A DNA stretch of 64,000 bases from Tubulanus polymorphus (Eukaryota > Nemertea > Palaeonemertea > Tubulaniformes > Tubulanidae), in contig NC_134027.1 of the NCBI RefSeq assembly GCF_964204645.1, positions 7,986,485 through 8,050,484 on the forward strand, read 5' to 3'. The number at the start of each line of letters is the position of its first letter. Within the stretch, counting starts at the first letter, position 1. A program made the translations under genes and the position numbers. Positions 15,201 through 25,612 of the stretch are shown here, in pieces. The notes under the pieces are model-generated. The model had not been told where the DNA came from. It worked only from the letters and a program-made list of their open reading frames with translations, and made no database searches.

Positions 15201-16077
15201 TGGAATTATTTTCACTCACGTAGATATTTCGAAGGCGATTTATTTTTATATAGCGAAATAATCCATATTCACGCATATACATGTATTTTGAAGGCGATTA
15301 TTTTCATAAGAAAGTTATTTCCTCTTTACGAATTATTATATTTACATTTGGGGAGTTCTTCAATTTTAGAAAAAAACACACTTCGGAAATAATTGGTGCC
15401 CTTTTTTGTTAATAGGGTTTATAAGAAACACGAACAAAAACTATTGAGCAAACATTTGTTTATTTCTTCCTCATGAATATTTCATAATCATTCGGGGACA
15501 GTTGATAATTTCACGATCTGACCCAGCCTATGTGCATTCTGAAACAAAACCAAGACATGACTCATGATTACGACTGATATGATGCTCGAAAAATCTCGTT
15601 CTAGATATGCAAATTAGCAAGTATCTGTACTTGGGGGAAATACCGTAACAGCTTGTTTTCAAATGGTTAAAGATAAATGTTCACTGGTTATTGGTGTCAT
15701 TCTCTGCTCGTCCAGCGATCAGGTAAGTTTAAAAAAAATGAAAATATTGTGAAACCACACGCAATAGCAGTCGTTCATAATACAACAACATAGAATTGAT
15801 ACATTTTCATTTCAAAAAGTAGGTAACCTCTGATTAATCTATCTGATTTACAAAGTTTTTTTCTGTGTCTTTGTTCAGTATAATTTTTCTACTTACCTGA
15901 ACTTCCCATTTCGGTGCGTTTGTACACCATGATGGGGAAACAGCTCTGAACTTATTGACATCAGTGATATGTATACTTTTTCACGGTCTTAATCATTTTC
16001 ATTCCACCCCTACGTGAATAAAAGGAAATAAAGACAAAATACAACAATTGAAGGTTGTTGGTATTATACGTTGGTAT

Positions 16078-16679
16078 AATAAACCATTTTACAGTTGCTA
16101 GCCGCCGTAATATTTAAACCTGATACTCGTACCAACAATTAAAACCATTTTCCGTAGAGACAAGTGTAGTGAAAATGAAGAAATAACTCCCATATACTGA
16201 AATACACGCAAAGAAAACAGCGCCGAATCTCGGAATGACAATACACGCGCTGCAGTTAAAGAGCCATAGGAAAAAAACTAGGCAAGATATCTTAAAATTT
16301 CAAAGTTCACCTAAAAGGGGGCATTTATGCGCACAGTGCTTGAAATGTTTGGATTTTTTAGAAAATTATTTCTGAAAATAACGAACTTCAAATTCAGTAC
16401 CCTGGATTTCTATGCGCACGGCAAAAACTGAGCACCGATTTTTATATCGCTCTCATGTCGCATTGTTGTAAATTTGAGGAATGATTTTAACATAACCGAA
16501 AACTAGAGATTCACGCGGTTTGAATGTTGCTGAAGTTGTCAAAATCCATCCATCGACAGATGAAATATGATACAATACACATCACGGATAGTTTTTAAAA
16601 AAGAGAAAAAAATGACCCAACAATACGGGACAAAAGTACCCTAACAAAATGGCGGCTAGCAACTGTAAAATGGTTTATT
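16078..16679. mobile_element. MITE-like element with 29-bp terminal inverted repeats
   Basis: The left end (16078-16106, starting AATAAACCATTTTACAGTT) is the perfect reverse complement of the right end (16651-16679). The 602-bp interior has no meaningful ORF. It sits inside the broken secreted-protein copy and is absent from the corresponding intact gene, which shows it is an insertion. No clear target-site duplication was found, so the superfamily is unassigned. Confidence 0.82.
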
Positions 16680-16884
16680 CAATTGTACTTTCATATTCGT
16701 TTCTGCTTTTATATATTTATACTAAAAAGTAACGGATCGTCGATTGATCGAATACACTGTAGGGTGAATTTACTTGAGTTTTAGATTCAATTCGTCCCCA
16801 TTGATAAAGTCATGAATTTCCAGATGTAAAGAAGACTCGATCTGCACCAAACCGCCATCGCAACAACTATACCTTGCCTCTAAT

Positions 16885-16916
16885 CATGGACGTATAAACT
16901 AGTTTATACGTCCATG
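16885..16916. repeat. Perfect 32-nt palindrome in place of a signal-peptide coding segment
   Basis: CATGGACGTATAAACT is followed directly by its exact reverse complement with no spacer. In the parallel gene the same position encodes the signal-peptide core, so the palindrome replaced roughly 30 bp. A templated fold-back repair event would explain it. Confidence 0.95.
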
Positions 16917-17305
16917 CTCTGATGCAAAGTGCGACTTCCTATTTTGGATGGTGGTGTTAAACGTTTCTCAAGCTACAAGCGGCCGACTTACAACTGCCTT
17001 GTTCACACGATTGATTTCATTCAACAAAACGCACCTTTGACAACATAATGACTGCGAACCTTCAACCCTTTTCCCGATACCATATTTATGATATTACAAA
17101 ACCTTTCTGGAAACTTATATTTTCGGTAAAATGTCCTTTAAACTATCACTATATTGTTATTCTCAGGACGTACGCATACATAATAGATTGATAAATACAA
17201 TTTTTGCTGTATCTTTTCAAGGTGACACTAGAGTTTTTGGGACTTAAGCACAGTGTTTAATTCTGGTTCGGAAGAGGCTAAAACCCATCTAGTAACCTCG
17301 CAAAA

Positions 17306-18675
17306 ATGGCTGACCCCAGAACCGATAATTGTAAGCTATTTCTTATGATTTTGAATATCATGCTTGAAAATTCATCTTCTTCTATTACGGTACGTGAAAC
17401 AAAAGTTATTTTGTTCTCATTTCAGCTGGAGAAGGATATCTGAAGATTCGACAGATAATATCCAGCGTTGCAACCGTTCTTGTAACTGTTGCTCAGTGTA
17501 TTATTCTAGATATGTTCATCTTTGAATTTAGACATTTTCTTCCGTGTTACTATTTATTTTATGTCACAGACGTTCTTGTTGTTTTACTGCTTATTACGGC
17601 ATGTGGGATGTCTTCCGTGTACTTCATAAACAAAACAAAACCCTTCGATAAATACGGAAAATGCACCGAATTTCTCGGATACCTACCACTAGCGAGTTTA
17701 TCCTGGTTGGCATATGCTACTGTGATGATTGCGAAAATTGCAACCGCGTACAAGTACTTCGCGAATTTGCTTGAACACTCCGAATCCGAATTATTCTCTC
17801 CGAGAACATTGAAATTCACCATCGCTGTGTCGGCACCTATCCTTCAACTGATGTTCTTCTGCCATTATAATCCATCGATGTTAAAGGATGGCAAAAAACA
17901 TGAGAATAAAGAAGGAAATGCAGACATAGGACATGGGAATGAAGAAGGCAATGCAGACACAGTACATGGGAATGAAGAAGGCAATGCAGACACAGTACAT
18001 GGGAATGGAGAAGGAAATGCAGACACACTACATGGGAATGGAGAAGGAAATGCAGACACAGAATATGAGAATGGGGAAGGAAATGCAGACCCAGAACATG
18101 GGAATGAAGAAGAAACTGAAAAGATGTTAAAGGGTAGCAAAATTGATGAGAATAAGGAAGGATCAAACGTAATGATCTTTGCACTTTTTGCTGCGGTAAT
18201 GTTTGACATACTAGATAGCGTTGAGTTCATGGAGGTCCTTTTCGTTCAAGAATCAAATATCACTTCAAAAATGAATTTCAACCTGGAACGTTCGATTCTT
18301 GCATTCCCTCTGATTGGTTTCATTTTGCCCTTTTTTCCGTTACTAATCCTAAGCTGTACATATACACACGCATCGGAAAAGAAACAGCTGATAATGCGGC
18401 TTGTTCATTCATTGATTTCTATATTGTTGATCAATATCCCGTTTTTCGTAATAAGGTTATATTTGTGGGGGGAAAGGCATTCTGATCTGTCATCGTTTGT
18501 AATGAAAAACGGGATTCTGATTTTTTTAAGTATTTTTGAAGTTAAAAGGACTGTTAAGTTGTTGATAGATAAGCCAAGTGCCGCCCCAACGCAACGTGTG
18601 AGTAGTGACGCGGTTCAGTACACAGCTAAAAATCAGACTGTTAACTTGCCCGAACGAAGTGCCGCCACTACATAA
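17306..18675 (+). CDS. TMEM121-like multipass membrane protein B with an acidic 11-residue repeat
   Basis: Exon 1 (17306-17330, MADPRTDN) splices in phase 1 to 17426-18675, giving 424 residues. It is very similar to TMEM121-like A over the first half and keeps its membrane segments and the FDILDSVEFMEV motif. The loop between membrane segments 3 and 4 is expanded by six copies of an 11-residue Asn/Gly/Glu/His-rich unit (consensus NADTVHGNEEG). The C-terminal region differs from A in part and ends in a Ser/Thr/Pro-rich tail. The reading frame is fully open, so it may be functional. The role is unknown. Confidence 0.82.
17917..18117 (+). repeat. 33-bp coding minisatellite, six units
   Basis: In-frame tandem repeats within TMEM121-like B, each beginning AATGCAGAC and containing GGGAATG. 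Because the unit is 33 bp, copy-number change would not break the frame. The array is absent from copy A, so it arose after duplication or was lost there. Confidence 0.93.
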
Positions 18676-19009
18676 CCACCTGCGGGTGGGTCTGCAGACG
18701 ATCCTGGGCAGGGTTTGGAATGAACCAGTCTTGTATGAACAAAGCCTACGCTATTTTCCATTTTGATACCATACTTGAAAGCTGTGCTCACTGACTGTGA
18801 ATCAGCAATTTTTTGTGGCCATGGTTTTAAAATTGTATCTAGTATCAACTATTTAATACTAATAAATCTGGCGGCTTGCGATAAGAATCAGCGTCCGTTT
18901 TTTTTCTGTCTGTAATCAGCTTCAAGACATGTTCGGCATGTCTTGCCGCCGAGTCCAGTAGAAAAACAAGACCGTTGGGTTGAGGCGATTCCGGGCGCTT
19001 TACCAATAT

Positions 19010-19790
19010 TTCAATCAGTGTATTATTCTAGATATGTTCATCTTTGAATTTGAAACAGTTTATTCCGTGGCATGCGCGATGTCTTCCGTGTACTTCATAA
19101 ACAAAACAAAACCCTTCGATAAATACGGAAAATGCACCAAATTTCTCGGATACCTACCACTAGCGAGTTTATCCTGGTTGGCATATGCTACTGTGATGAT
19201 TGCGAAAATTGCAATCGCGTACAAGTACTTCGCGAATTTGGCTGAAAACTCCGAATCCAAGTTATTCTCTCCGAGAACATCGAAATTCGCCATCGCTATG
19301 TCGGCACCTATCCTTCAATTGATGTTCTTCAGTCATTATAATCCATCGATGTTAAAGGATGACAAAAAACATGATAATAAAGAAGGAAATGTAAAGATCT
19401 TTGCACTTTTTGCTGCGGTAACATTTGACATTCTAGATAGCGTCGAGTTGAAAATTTCAGTAAATTGAAAATGAAATGTGGCACCAACAACCAATCAGAT
19501 AATAAGATTTTGGGGTGCCTGATATTACAAGCTCTGCTTTCCTCTGGTTGCCCTGCTGTTATTTTACATCAGTTTATATATATATTGTATGAATCAAATT
19601 AATTATCTATTGTAATTTTGTCTGGTATTTATTTATTGATGTAAATTATTCAAGAAATAAATAAATAAATAATGGATCCGCCGAAGAAATGCAAAATCTG
19701 AATACCTGATTAAGCCCACAAACTGACGATTCCGAGAGGCGCGATAAAAATGTCTAGTATGAACCAGACCTTTTAAATCAACTGCGCCTT
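19010..19790 (+). pseudogene. Truncated third TMEM121-like copy
   Basis: Sequence highly similar to TMEM121-like A from the ILDMFIFEF codons to DILDSVE, but lacking about 50 bp near the start (the segment after FEF) and the whole 3' half. The frame ends at VELKISVN. Matches to copy A resume in its C-terminal tail and 3' UTR (near 19470 and 19690-19790), interrupted by about 180 bp of unrelated AT-rich sequence. No first exon is found. Confidence 0.85.
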
Positions 19791-20650
19791 TTCGATGTTA
19801 CCACGTGTAACTATGCGGCTTTCATGGTTAATTTGTTTGCTAAGACATTCTTTCATCTTGATAGGTTAAGTCGATTTTATTCCATCCACCTGCTTGATTG
19901 AAAACAAGTAATTTTTACCATAGGATAACAAAATTGTGTTTATGATATTAATATTAGCCTAAAAATGAAAATGATATAATAAAAATACTCATTATATACC
20001 CCGGTATGTGTTGATTGTCCTTACTTTATAAAACTATGTTCACTAACTGTAAATCGGCAAGCATTATCAGCCATGGCCATGATCTATAATTCTTTTATTA
20101 TCTAAGTTCTACCATTCGATATAATAAAATAGCCTGCTTGTGCGATGAACTCGTCTTGTTTTTTTTTTCTCTTATTAAGCTGTAGCAATCCGCTTGGCGT
20201 GCGAAGGCCATTACGAATCTAGGACTCAGTCGTCTTGCATTTTCGCTAGCCTCACAGGGACTTGTCACAATTGATAGTCACCAATATCCAGTAACCAATA
20301 TCAATGACCAATATCAAAATTTATGTTTTTATTACACAGGGTTATCGGAGATAGTGTCGATTTGGTTCGAGTGACAATTAACATAGTCCCTATGCACAGG
20401 GCTCAATGTAGTGTGTAGGGCGTTTTATAAATTTTTCTATCTACAATTCGAATATATAATACAGAAAGGAAATTCCATGAATGGATCAATATATATCCTA
20501 TTTCGTTTACTTTTGGATACTTCAATTTTCCGACCCGTGAATTGTGGCACTAAGTATCGTACGACTTGGATCGATCCTGTTCCATGTTTTATTGTAAACT
20601 TTTTATTCATTGATCCGGTCCATGTGTCCGGTCCGTAGTATATACAACGA
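19791..20650. other. Intergenic region before SELENOK
   Basis: Its left part is still diverged TMEM121-like 3' flank (to about 20200). The remainder is AT-rich and should contain the SELENOK promoter. No gene was recognised. Confidence 0.4.
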
Positions 20651-20658
20651 CCTGGAAT

Positions 20659-22149
20659 ATGGTTTACGTGTCATCAGGAGGTAATTAAGTCACTTTTAAA
20701 GACGATTTTAAGACGATCATTCTAAATCAAGTGTTATATAAAAATTCGTTTATAAATCTAAAAGTTCGCCTTGAGGTATATTCACTCTTTTCGCTCAAAG
20801 GTCTGTAGATATGCCATTTTTAAGCCTATATTTTTACTTCCGGGCTCCCTGGGTATTGCGCAATACAATTTTAGACGAAAAAATCATATCTCGCTCATTC
20901 TAAGCATGTTTGCATACAGATCCTATTGTGCAATACAATTTTAGACGAAAAAATCATATCTCGCTCATTCTAAGCATGGTGGTTTGTATAGAGATCCTAT
21001 GTTATCAGTTTAAAGGTGATCGCTGGCTCTAAAAATCATTGTTTCAATGGTGCCTACTTGAGAAAAGGATGATTCAGCATATTTGAATCATACAGTAGCC
21101 TAGTTAGTTACCAAATCGTTACTGGTAAGCTTTTTATAATCGGATGGGCTTATGTGGTTTGTGAAAATATCCGATCGTGAAACTTAACCACAGTTAGGTT
21201 ACTGACTAAAACAGTAGCCTACATACATAATACATAGTAGTCTAAAATCATCAAAAATATTATTAAAAAACACGTTTTCAAAGTCAACAAGGTAACTAAT
21301 TTATTTATTTTAGTACAAAGATTTGATTTGAAACTAAAATCAGTTGTTGCATTGCAATTAATACGTAAGCGTCAGACGTTGTAGGGAACCGGTAACAACG
21401 ACCAGTATTCAGACTACATACATATGTACTTGTTATTTTTTAGGACAAGTATCCGAGTCTCGGTCACCATGGAGGCTCTCGATAGTTACAGAACTATTCT
21501 GGGGATGTATTAATTTTGTTCTCTTATTGTGAGTATTAGGTTGCAAAATACCATCTCGTTATTTAATTGCCAATAAATTTCTTTTTTGTTATATAGGCCT
21601 ATAGCGCACTCACCACATTGTTGTTGTCAGTGGCATGCACGTTTAATTAAAATCAGAAAAACATAAGACTATATAATTATCTAAAATTCAATTTGTTTCT
21701 ATTTTTCAGCTTTCAAACTATGATTTCGGTAAGTGAAATTAAGAATTTAAAAAAAATAAAACGTTAACTAAAGTGTTTTCTAAATAAAAAACTATATTTG
21801 ATTTCATTTCAGCCTAGCAAAACTCGTAATGGCGATGCTAGCAGCACAGATTATCGACGACCTGGAGGTGGAGGGTAAATTTATTATAATATTTAGATTG
21901 AGAAAAGACTTAGATTCAAGAAAATGGGTGGCTCATTTAAAGATTTGTCACCGTAATATCATTTCAGACCGCCAGGTGGTCCGCGGCGAAGATTTGGTGG
22001 TGTACGACACTTCGATGGTAGGTAGTTAATTAAGGATATTTAAGTACTACGTAAGAATAACCTGTTATTTTTAAAGATACAATATTTTTTCTTCATTTAC
22101 AGATGGACCATCTGCTCCACCAATGGCTGGAGGTGGATGAGGTCGGTAA
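20659..22149 (+). CDS. SELENOK: Selenoprotein K with in-frame UGA selenocysteine
   Basis: Six exons, 20659-20680, 21444-21528, 21710-21728, 21813-21874, 21968-22017 and 22103-22149, join in phase to give 94 residues, the same length as human SELENOK. The protein starts MVYVSSGGQVSESRSPWRLS, has one membrane helix (VTELFWGCINFVLLFF), a Gly/Pro/Arg-rich cytosolic tail (GPPGGPRRRFGG) and ends PPMAGGG-Sec-GR. TGA at 22138-22140 is Sec and TAA at 22147-22149 is the true stop. Family knowledge: a small ER-membrane protein acting in ERAD and, with a DHHC enzyme, in protein palmitoylation. ORF callers that treat TGA as stop would miss or truncate it. A SECIS element lies about 300 bp downstream. Confidence 0.96.
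20855..21001. repeat. Two-copy 70-bp tandem repeat in SELENOK intron 1
   Basis: The block beginning CAATACAATTTTAGACG at 20861 recurs at 20931 almost unchanged. It is non-coding. Confidence 0.9.
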
Positions 22150-22181
22150 ACGCTCACTCTCCGGCTGGTAAGAGTGAGCGT
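22149..22181 (+). promoter_or_regulatory. Stem-loop directly after the SELENOK stop, possible Sec redefinition element
   Basis: ACGCTCACTCT pairs perfectly with AGAGTGAGCGT around a 10-nt loop, with the stem starting about 9 nt after the UGA. Stable hairpins just 3' of Sec codons can promote recoding (selenocysteine redefinition elements). Structure is seen; function is inferred. Confidence 0.6.
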
Positions 22182-22439
22182 GCGATGAAATGCCATCTGT
22201 GTGACTGTATTGATTACAACACCTACCAACTTTAATCAAGCTCGTCGACTGCGTGCTAGAAATTAATGGTCGAAAAGTTAATATTTGCTGCTTTATTCCC
22301 TGTGATGAATATTAATATTTTTCCTCTACTCAATGATGGTTGATATATCATCAGTGTAGAATGAACAGACATCGTAGTCATCAATATCTCCAGTAGATGG
22401 CATTTTCAATAGATCGTTCAAGTGTAAAGTATATACCAT

Positions 22440-22502
22440 ACTTTTTATGACGTGTTGGTGGAAATTTCTTTTATTTAGAAGCCACCAATACTGAAAACTA
22501 CT
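22440..22502 (+). promoter_or_regulatory. SECIS element of SELENOK
   Basis: The core fits the eukaryotic SECIS rule: ATGA (22447-22450), a 10-bp helix GTGTTGGTGG (22452-22461) pairing with CCACCAATAC (22482-22491) with a single G-U, unpaired AAA at the start of the apical loop (22462-22464), and TGA (22492-22494) opposite ATGA to form the non-Watson-Crick quartet. It lies in the 3' UTR, ahead of an AATAAA at 22848-22853. Confidence 0.92.
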
Positions 22503-22847
22503 TGGATGATGTATTATTGACATCAACAAATATTGAATTATCAAAAATGTTTAACATTTGAAAAATAATGGTTGTTCATTAGATAGTTCTAAAGGGTTGC
22601 ATGAACGTTTAATAATATTTTCTTGATACTTGGGAAATATATTTGTTACAAAAAATGCAGGTTGTACATATTTCTTTTCCGAAAATCACTTTTGAAATTT
22701 TGTAATGGTAGAACGAAAATTGTTCATCTTTTATCACTTCATTAATCGTACAAAAAGCTGTCCCGTGTAATACGGATTAACCTACGTTGAGTATAATCCG
22801 TTGGAAAATTGTAAATTTGTGTCCTGGACTATGTGTTCACGCGTGTA

Positions 22848-22853
22848 AATAAA
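22848..22853 (+). terminator. Polyadenylation signal of SELENOK
   Basis: Exact AATAAA about 700 bp after the stop and downstream of the SECIS element. Confidence 0.5.
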
Positions 22854-22998
22854 CTATTTTAATTTATTGAAAATATTATAATTTGTTGAGATTATTCATA
22901 CTACCCGGGTAGTTTTATCAATGAGTTCACAATATTACAACAAACCCTACCTTACTGAGGACAGGCTTTGTCAATGGGAATGACATGAATCTTAAAAA

Positions 22999-23180
22999 GA
23001 TTCCCTTGACTTGAGCAAACTTCACATACATCTACTGAATTATATTGTATTATAGAAATTCTAGAATTTTCTGGGAGAGGACCCTACACACCTTGTGGTC
23101 CTGTAACGCTGGATCTGCCCCTGGATAAAAAGATTTCCTCGGACTTGAGCTAACTTCACATACATCTACTGCGTAATACA
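22999..23180. repeat. Direct repeat of about 50 bp, two copies
   Basis: Blocks at 22999-23048 and 23131-23180 share ACTTCACATACATCTACTG and flanking bases. They lie on either side of the left inverted-repeat arm at 23055-23124. Confidence 0.75.
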
Positions 23181-24011
23181 CCGACAACATACGATCATGA
23201 TGGAAATACTATATCCAAGTATTTGCGAAAAGTGTTACGAATGAAATCCATAAATTCGTATAATATCATTAAATTATTCAAGTTACAATATTAATCGCAG
23301 GGTCTGCAGTGTCCACCTGCTTATTTACAGGTTTGAATATATGCGGCGGAGTCCATTTTATTTCTGGTATTGATAGTCCTAGAGCTTGAGCTGTACAACG
23401 GAAAATGCCAGGAGGTTCGGCTTCAATGATCCGTTGTGGATAATGACGTCCGGGCATTTTTAGTCGAGGAAGAATCTGTTGCTGTAAATGCACATGTAAC
23501 GGTACATCTGATTGCAGATCCGGGCGAACTTTCAAACGACTTAAAACTTGTTTTGGCAATTCCTGAAAACGTTAATGAAATAGCAGTTATTAAAGACATA
23601 CCAAAAACAATCTACCAACTTGAAGCAGGTTTTCACAATTGACCAACAGAAAAATAAAGCACAGTAAATACCGAGAAAAACATGATAAGCCTAACTATAC
23701 ATACTTGTGTTTCGGGAGGTGACTTTTGGTAGGATTTCATCACTGGTTCACCTAATACTGTAGTTACACGTGGTGCATATTTGTGGTCACCTAGAATACA
23801 GGTTAACCGTGAAGACATGTATGCCTCTAACACATCCCAGTGAACTGTAAAAATAATGAAAGTCAAATGTCAGTTTGTCAATTTATCTTCCAGTTTCCTG
23901 TTTAGAATGGCAGATGTAAAGTACCCAATGCTGTAATAATTTACAGGGGCAGATCAGTGTTACAGGACCACAAGGTGTGTAGGGTCCTCTCCCAGAAAAT
24001 TCTAGAATTTC
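23055..24011. repeat. Inverted-repeat pair of about 68 bp enclosing the 3' end of RPUSD3
   Basis: 23055-23124 and 23945-24011 are near-perfect reverse complements (GAAATTCTAGAATTTTCTGG… against …CCAGAAAATTCTAGAATTTC). The 820 bp between them holds the last two RPUSD3 exons. They are probably two dispersed repeat copies in opposite orientation rather than the ends of one element, because the enclosed DNA is a host gene. Confidence 0.85.
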
Positions 24012-25612
24012 ATCACTCCGTGGGGACGTTTAATTTAATTTTCCAAAATACTGAGAAAATAAATCTGATTTGGCATTTGTTGTCGCAAAAAGAATTGTTC
24101 TTGAAAGATACACAAATACCATTCAAGCGGTAACAGCAGTGCCTGATAGATATACTCACATGCAGTAGTTTGAATTTCGATAAGAGCACAGCCAGATTCA
24201 TCATTCGAGCTCAAAGTTTTCATGTTAATGAATGGACGAATTCCACCCCCGATCTTCAAGACTTGCTTCGATACATTATCTAAGACAACAGACTGTAATT
24301 ACAAAGAGTCTATTTGAGTTCGATATTATTCAAGTGTATTGGGAATATACATATCTTACTTTAATAATGACTTACAACAACATGGTCCTCAACTTCAGCT
24401 CTTCTAACACCAACACGTTCCTCTATAGCAGATGGAATCGGAATTCCTACTGTGATAACCCTAGGAATTGCGTTTTAACAAAAAATGTTGAATATTTTAC
24501 CCGTAGAATACAGCATTAATTCACAAATAGCTAAACATAACTGAAAAAGCCTTACCAAAATTTATAAACAAACAATTTCTGTGCTTTGATCGAAATGCTG
24601 TAGAAGTTGCGTAGTCTTTTGTACACATCTGGTGATTTCGCAAGTAACACCACACCACTATATGGACTGAAACGAAAAAAATAAACTAGCTTAAATGCTT
24701 ATAGAGGCATACTTTGATTGGAGCGCTAAGAAATGAAAAGGGCATACAGTTAAAAAGGGCAAGTATCCAGGCAGCCAAAACAAGGGAATGAAAATTTCAG
24801 TTCATTTTCATACAATTCCCTCCAGGGACATCTAAAAGAATATAAGCTCCATCTTGCGCTGTGGACTGCTGTCTTATTAGTTTCAGGAGCATGTGCTCCT
24901 TGTGCTCCCATCTGGATCCGCCCCTGCTTAGCATTTGCAGCTTAGATGTCTGACGATAATAAGTAATTACTGTATACCGGTACCTGTTTAAATTGACCGG
25001 GATTTCAAGATATTCCAGACCGAACATCTCCTTAACTCCCGGTAAAGTATCATTTAAAGAAAACGAGAACTCTGCAGCATTGTAATATCTCACAACTTCA
25101 TTCTTCGGCTCTATAGAAATAACAAATAAGTACCAATATCATATCTAGGCATAGTTAAAAAATTTCAATCATACATCATCAGTTGGAAAATGAGGAAATA
25201 ACTGAACACAGTACATACTGAAACAAGATAAACCAGCAGGTTTCTTCAAAGCAAGTACATTTTCTGAAAGATGAAACAAAAATGGAGATAAACCCAATCA
25301 TAATAGTTAGCATAGCACGTGGATTACTACAGTACAGCCTAGAAGTAACTTAACTTCAGTATTGTTTAATATGTGATGAACGCTTCCATTTAATTGCTCT
25401 ATTGCTGTTGACTTACTGTTATTAAAAACAACCAGATTATGGATATCCTTCACAAATTCATTAATTCCTCTATACTGTGGCGATGCGAACAACCAATGAT
25501 CTTTCACTCGACCCTTAGATGGCTCAGGATTGACATTTTCTTCAGCAATTCCTGAAGTATGGCATCTTCTTGAAGCAGCTATCCGAAAGAACTTCGGAAC
25601 TCTCTTCAGCAT
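23278..25612 (-). CDS. RPUSD3: Mitochondrial mRNA pseudouridine synthase-family protein RPUSD3
   Basis: Exons 25417-25612, 25219-25263, 24984-25110, 24556-24657, 24376-24460, about 24165-24280, about 23705-23847 and 23278-about 23562 encode a RluA-type protein. The N-terminus MLKRVPKFFRIAASRRCHTS is Arg-rich like a mitochondrial presequence. Motifs follow human RPUSD3 in order: NVLALKKPAGL, RSGVVLLAKS, VITVGIPIPSAIEERV, CILGDHKYAPRVTTVLGEP and DVPLHVHLQQQILP. At the usual catalytic RLD site the sequence reads NLNRSG, so the Asp is missing, as also in human RPUSD3. Family knowledge: acts on mitochondrial RNA and is needed for mitoribosome biogenesis and translation. The acceptor of exon 6 is uncertain (the phase prefers a site just before CAAGTC). 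It is convergent with SELENOK. Confidence 0.88.

Larger units (their letters stand above)
15461..16940 (-). pseudogene. Broken third copy of the secreted-protein gene
   Basis: Remnants of exon 6 (about 15470-15541), exon 5 (about 15897-16010) and exon 1 (about 16764-16935) follow the order of paralogue 2 and resemble it closely. Exon 6 carries small deletions that alter its frame. Exons 2-4 are missing, with a 600-bp inverted-repeat element in that interval. In exon 1 the start ATG is mutated and the signal-peptide core is replaced by a 32-nt palindrome. It is almost certainly non-functional. Confidence 0.82.

Noticed and set aside
22305-22400. Other ATGA strings as SECIS candidates near 22173, 22310 and 22370
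   Set aside because: None has a 10-bp helix leading to a facing GA; the candidate at 22447-22494 fits all rules.
24797-25093. 98-codon minus-strand ORF as an independent gene
   Set aside because: Its first part is RPUSD3 exon 3 and the remainder is intron read-through past the AACAG-GTACCG donor.
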